Assembly (NCBI GenBank): GCA_019090455.1
Contig: JAHRWA010000063.1
Span: forward strand, 1-64,000
Reading direction: 5' to 3'
DNA from: Pseudomonadales bacterium
GTDB taxonomy: Bacteria > Pseudomonadota > Gammaproteobacteria > Pseudomonadales > DC-out160
Length of the DNA: 64,000 bases
How positions within the stretch are numbered: the stretch's first letter is position 1; each line of letters opens with the position of its first letter. This document shows positions 63,496 to 64,000 of the stretch, piece after piece. The translations under genes were made by a program, and so were the position numbers. Below the pieces are notes generated by a model. That model saw nothing but the letters and a program-made list of their open reading frames with translations, made no database searches and was not told where the DNA came from.

Positions 63496-64000
63496 TTAGC
63501 TAGTTACCAGTTCGTGTAGGGTATCCACAGCACTTAATATTTTTTCCTTGGGAGTATAAAAATGAGGAGAGAATCGAATCCCTCCGCCCCTATGAGCACA
63601 GATGACATTATTTTTTTTCAGGCGGTTATACAGAGATAGAGAGTCGCACCCAGGTATAGTCACTGTGACGATACCTGCTCGATAGTCCGTTTGAATAGGC
63701 GACAGGAAATCGAGGTTGTTAATAGTTTTCAATCCATCGATGAGCAGTTGCATATTTTGTCTTAGCTGATTTTCAACGTTCACCATTCCGAACTCCAGCA
63801 GGAGGCTTAGGCTGGCAGACAACGCGTATATACCTAACATATTCGGACTACCGCATTCAAATCGGCGCGATGATTTAGCCACTTCCCATTCCTGTTTGTC
63901 ATAATCGCCCTGATTTTCAATCATATGCCAGCCGTATTGGTTTAGGGTTAGCTGATCTCTTAGCTTCGGAGAGCAATAGAACAAGGCCAATCCTTCAGGC
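63496..64000 (-). CDS. Class V aminotransferase, C-terminal part (cut by the window edge)
   Basis: At least 165 residues, minus strand, 5' end beyond base 64000; the frame is open to the window edge, reading PEGLALFYCSPKL. The C-terminal domain of PLP-dependent class V enzymes (cysteine desulfurase, kynureninase, isopenicillin-N epimerase type) is shown by FECGSPNMLGIYALSASLSL, YRAGIVTVTIPGCDSLSLYN and VICAHRGGGIRFSPHFYTP. The lysine-bearing N-terminal part lies outside, so the substrate cannot be told. The 3' end is separated from the NlpC/P60 gene by 175 nt. Confidence 0.8.
   Translation of the reverse strand, partial: PEGLALFYCSPKLRDQLTLNQYGWHMIENQGDYDKQEWEVAKSSRRFECGSPNMLGIYALSASLSLLLEFGMVNVENQLRQNMQLLIDGLKTINNLDFLSPIQTDYRAGIVTVTIPGCDSLSLYNRLKKNNVICAHRGGGIRFSPHFYTPKEKILSAVDTLHELVTS

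Overview
The window looks like a chromosomal segment of a marine gammaproteobacterium of moderate to low GC. The main grounds are a pfaABCD-type polyunsaturated fatty acid (PUFA) synthase cluster headed by a PfaR-like regulator, and housekeeping genes of proteobacterial type (ubiE, asnS, rsgA, a YejK-like protein, an Smr-domain protein). I cannot name a genus. I see no phage, CRISPR array, insertion sequence or rRNA.

Bases 1-21200 hold the PUFA synthase on the + strand: a PfaR-like regulator, pfaA, pfaB, pfaC and pfaD. No phosphopantetheinyl transferase (pfaE) is present. pfaA is carried by two frames. The first encodes KS-MAT-five ACPs. The second lies in the -1 frame, overlaps the first by 4 nt, and encodes KR plus a PKS-type DH domain. 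Just before the 0-frame stop is the heptamer A AAA AAG, with an internal Shine-Dalgarno sequence 11 nt upstream and a hairpin 7 nt downstream. This is the layout of the E. coli dnaX frameshift cassette. The split is therefore a strong candidate for programmed -1 frameshifting, although a homopolymer error (7 to 6 A) gives the same pattern. PfaC carries an acyltransferase between its CLF and dehydratase domains, and PfaB looks like a paralogue of that CLF-AT unit.

Bases 21200-30650 hold a DUF2007/EF-hand membrane protein, a DUF4336 protein, ubiE, a PhnA protein, a small membrane protein, a minus-strand acyl-CoA/lipid group (nitronate monooxygenase-like, alpha-methylacyl-CoA racemase-like, SDR), an Smr protein and a DRE-TIM metallolyase. 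The last is closed by a 23-bp bidirectional terminator. Bases 30600-38000 are accessory: a stop-interrupted zinc-ribbon gene, a LysR regulator divergent from DoxX and GST genes, a class C beta-lactamase-like lipoprotein, two GNAT acetyltransferases, a Crp-like regulator, a nitroreductase and a YdcZ-type transporter.

Bases 38000-51450 hold rsgA, two adjacent acyl-CoA dehydrogenases, a glycosyltransferase/polysaccharide deacetylase pair, ylqF, an FHA protein, a YejK-like protein, a UbiB-like kinase, asnS and a PilZ protein. Bases 51879-57242 encode one giant coiled-coil frame of about 1,787 codons, broken by a single in-frame TAA. It would have a huge cytoplasmic coiled coil (including 22 consecutive exact-length heptads), one membrane span and a periplasmic LytM/M23 domain that has lost its metal ligands, as in NlpD and EnvC. 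The rest holds YkgJ and PadR genes, an unknown gene, a voltage-sensor-like protein without a visible pore, a J-domain protein, tRNA-Ser(GGA), an NlpC/P60-like hydrolase and a partial class V aminotransferase.

Three genes (pfaA, the coiled-coil gene, the zinc-ribbon gene) are each broken by exactly one lesion. Whether this reflects recoding, early decay or sequence error is the main open question.
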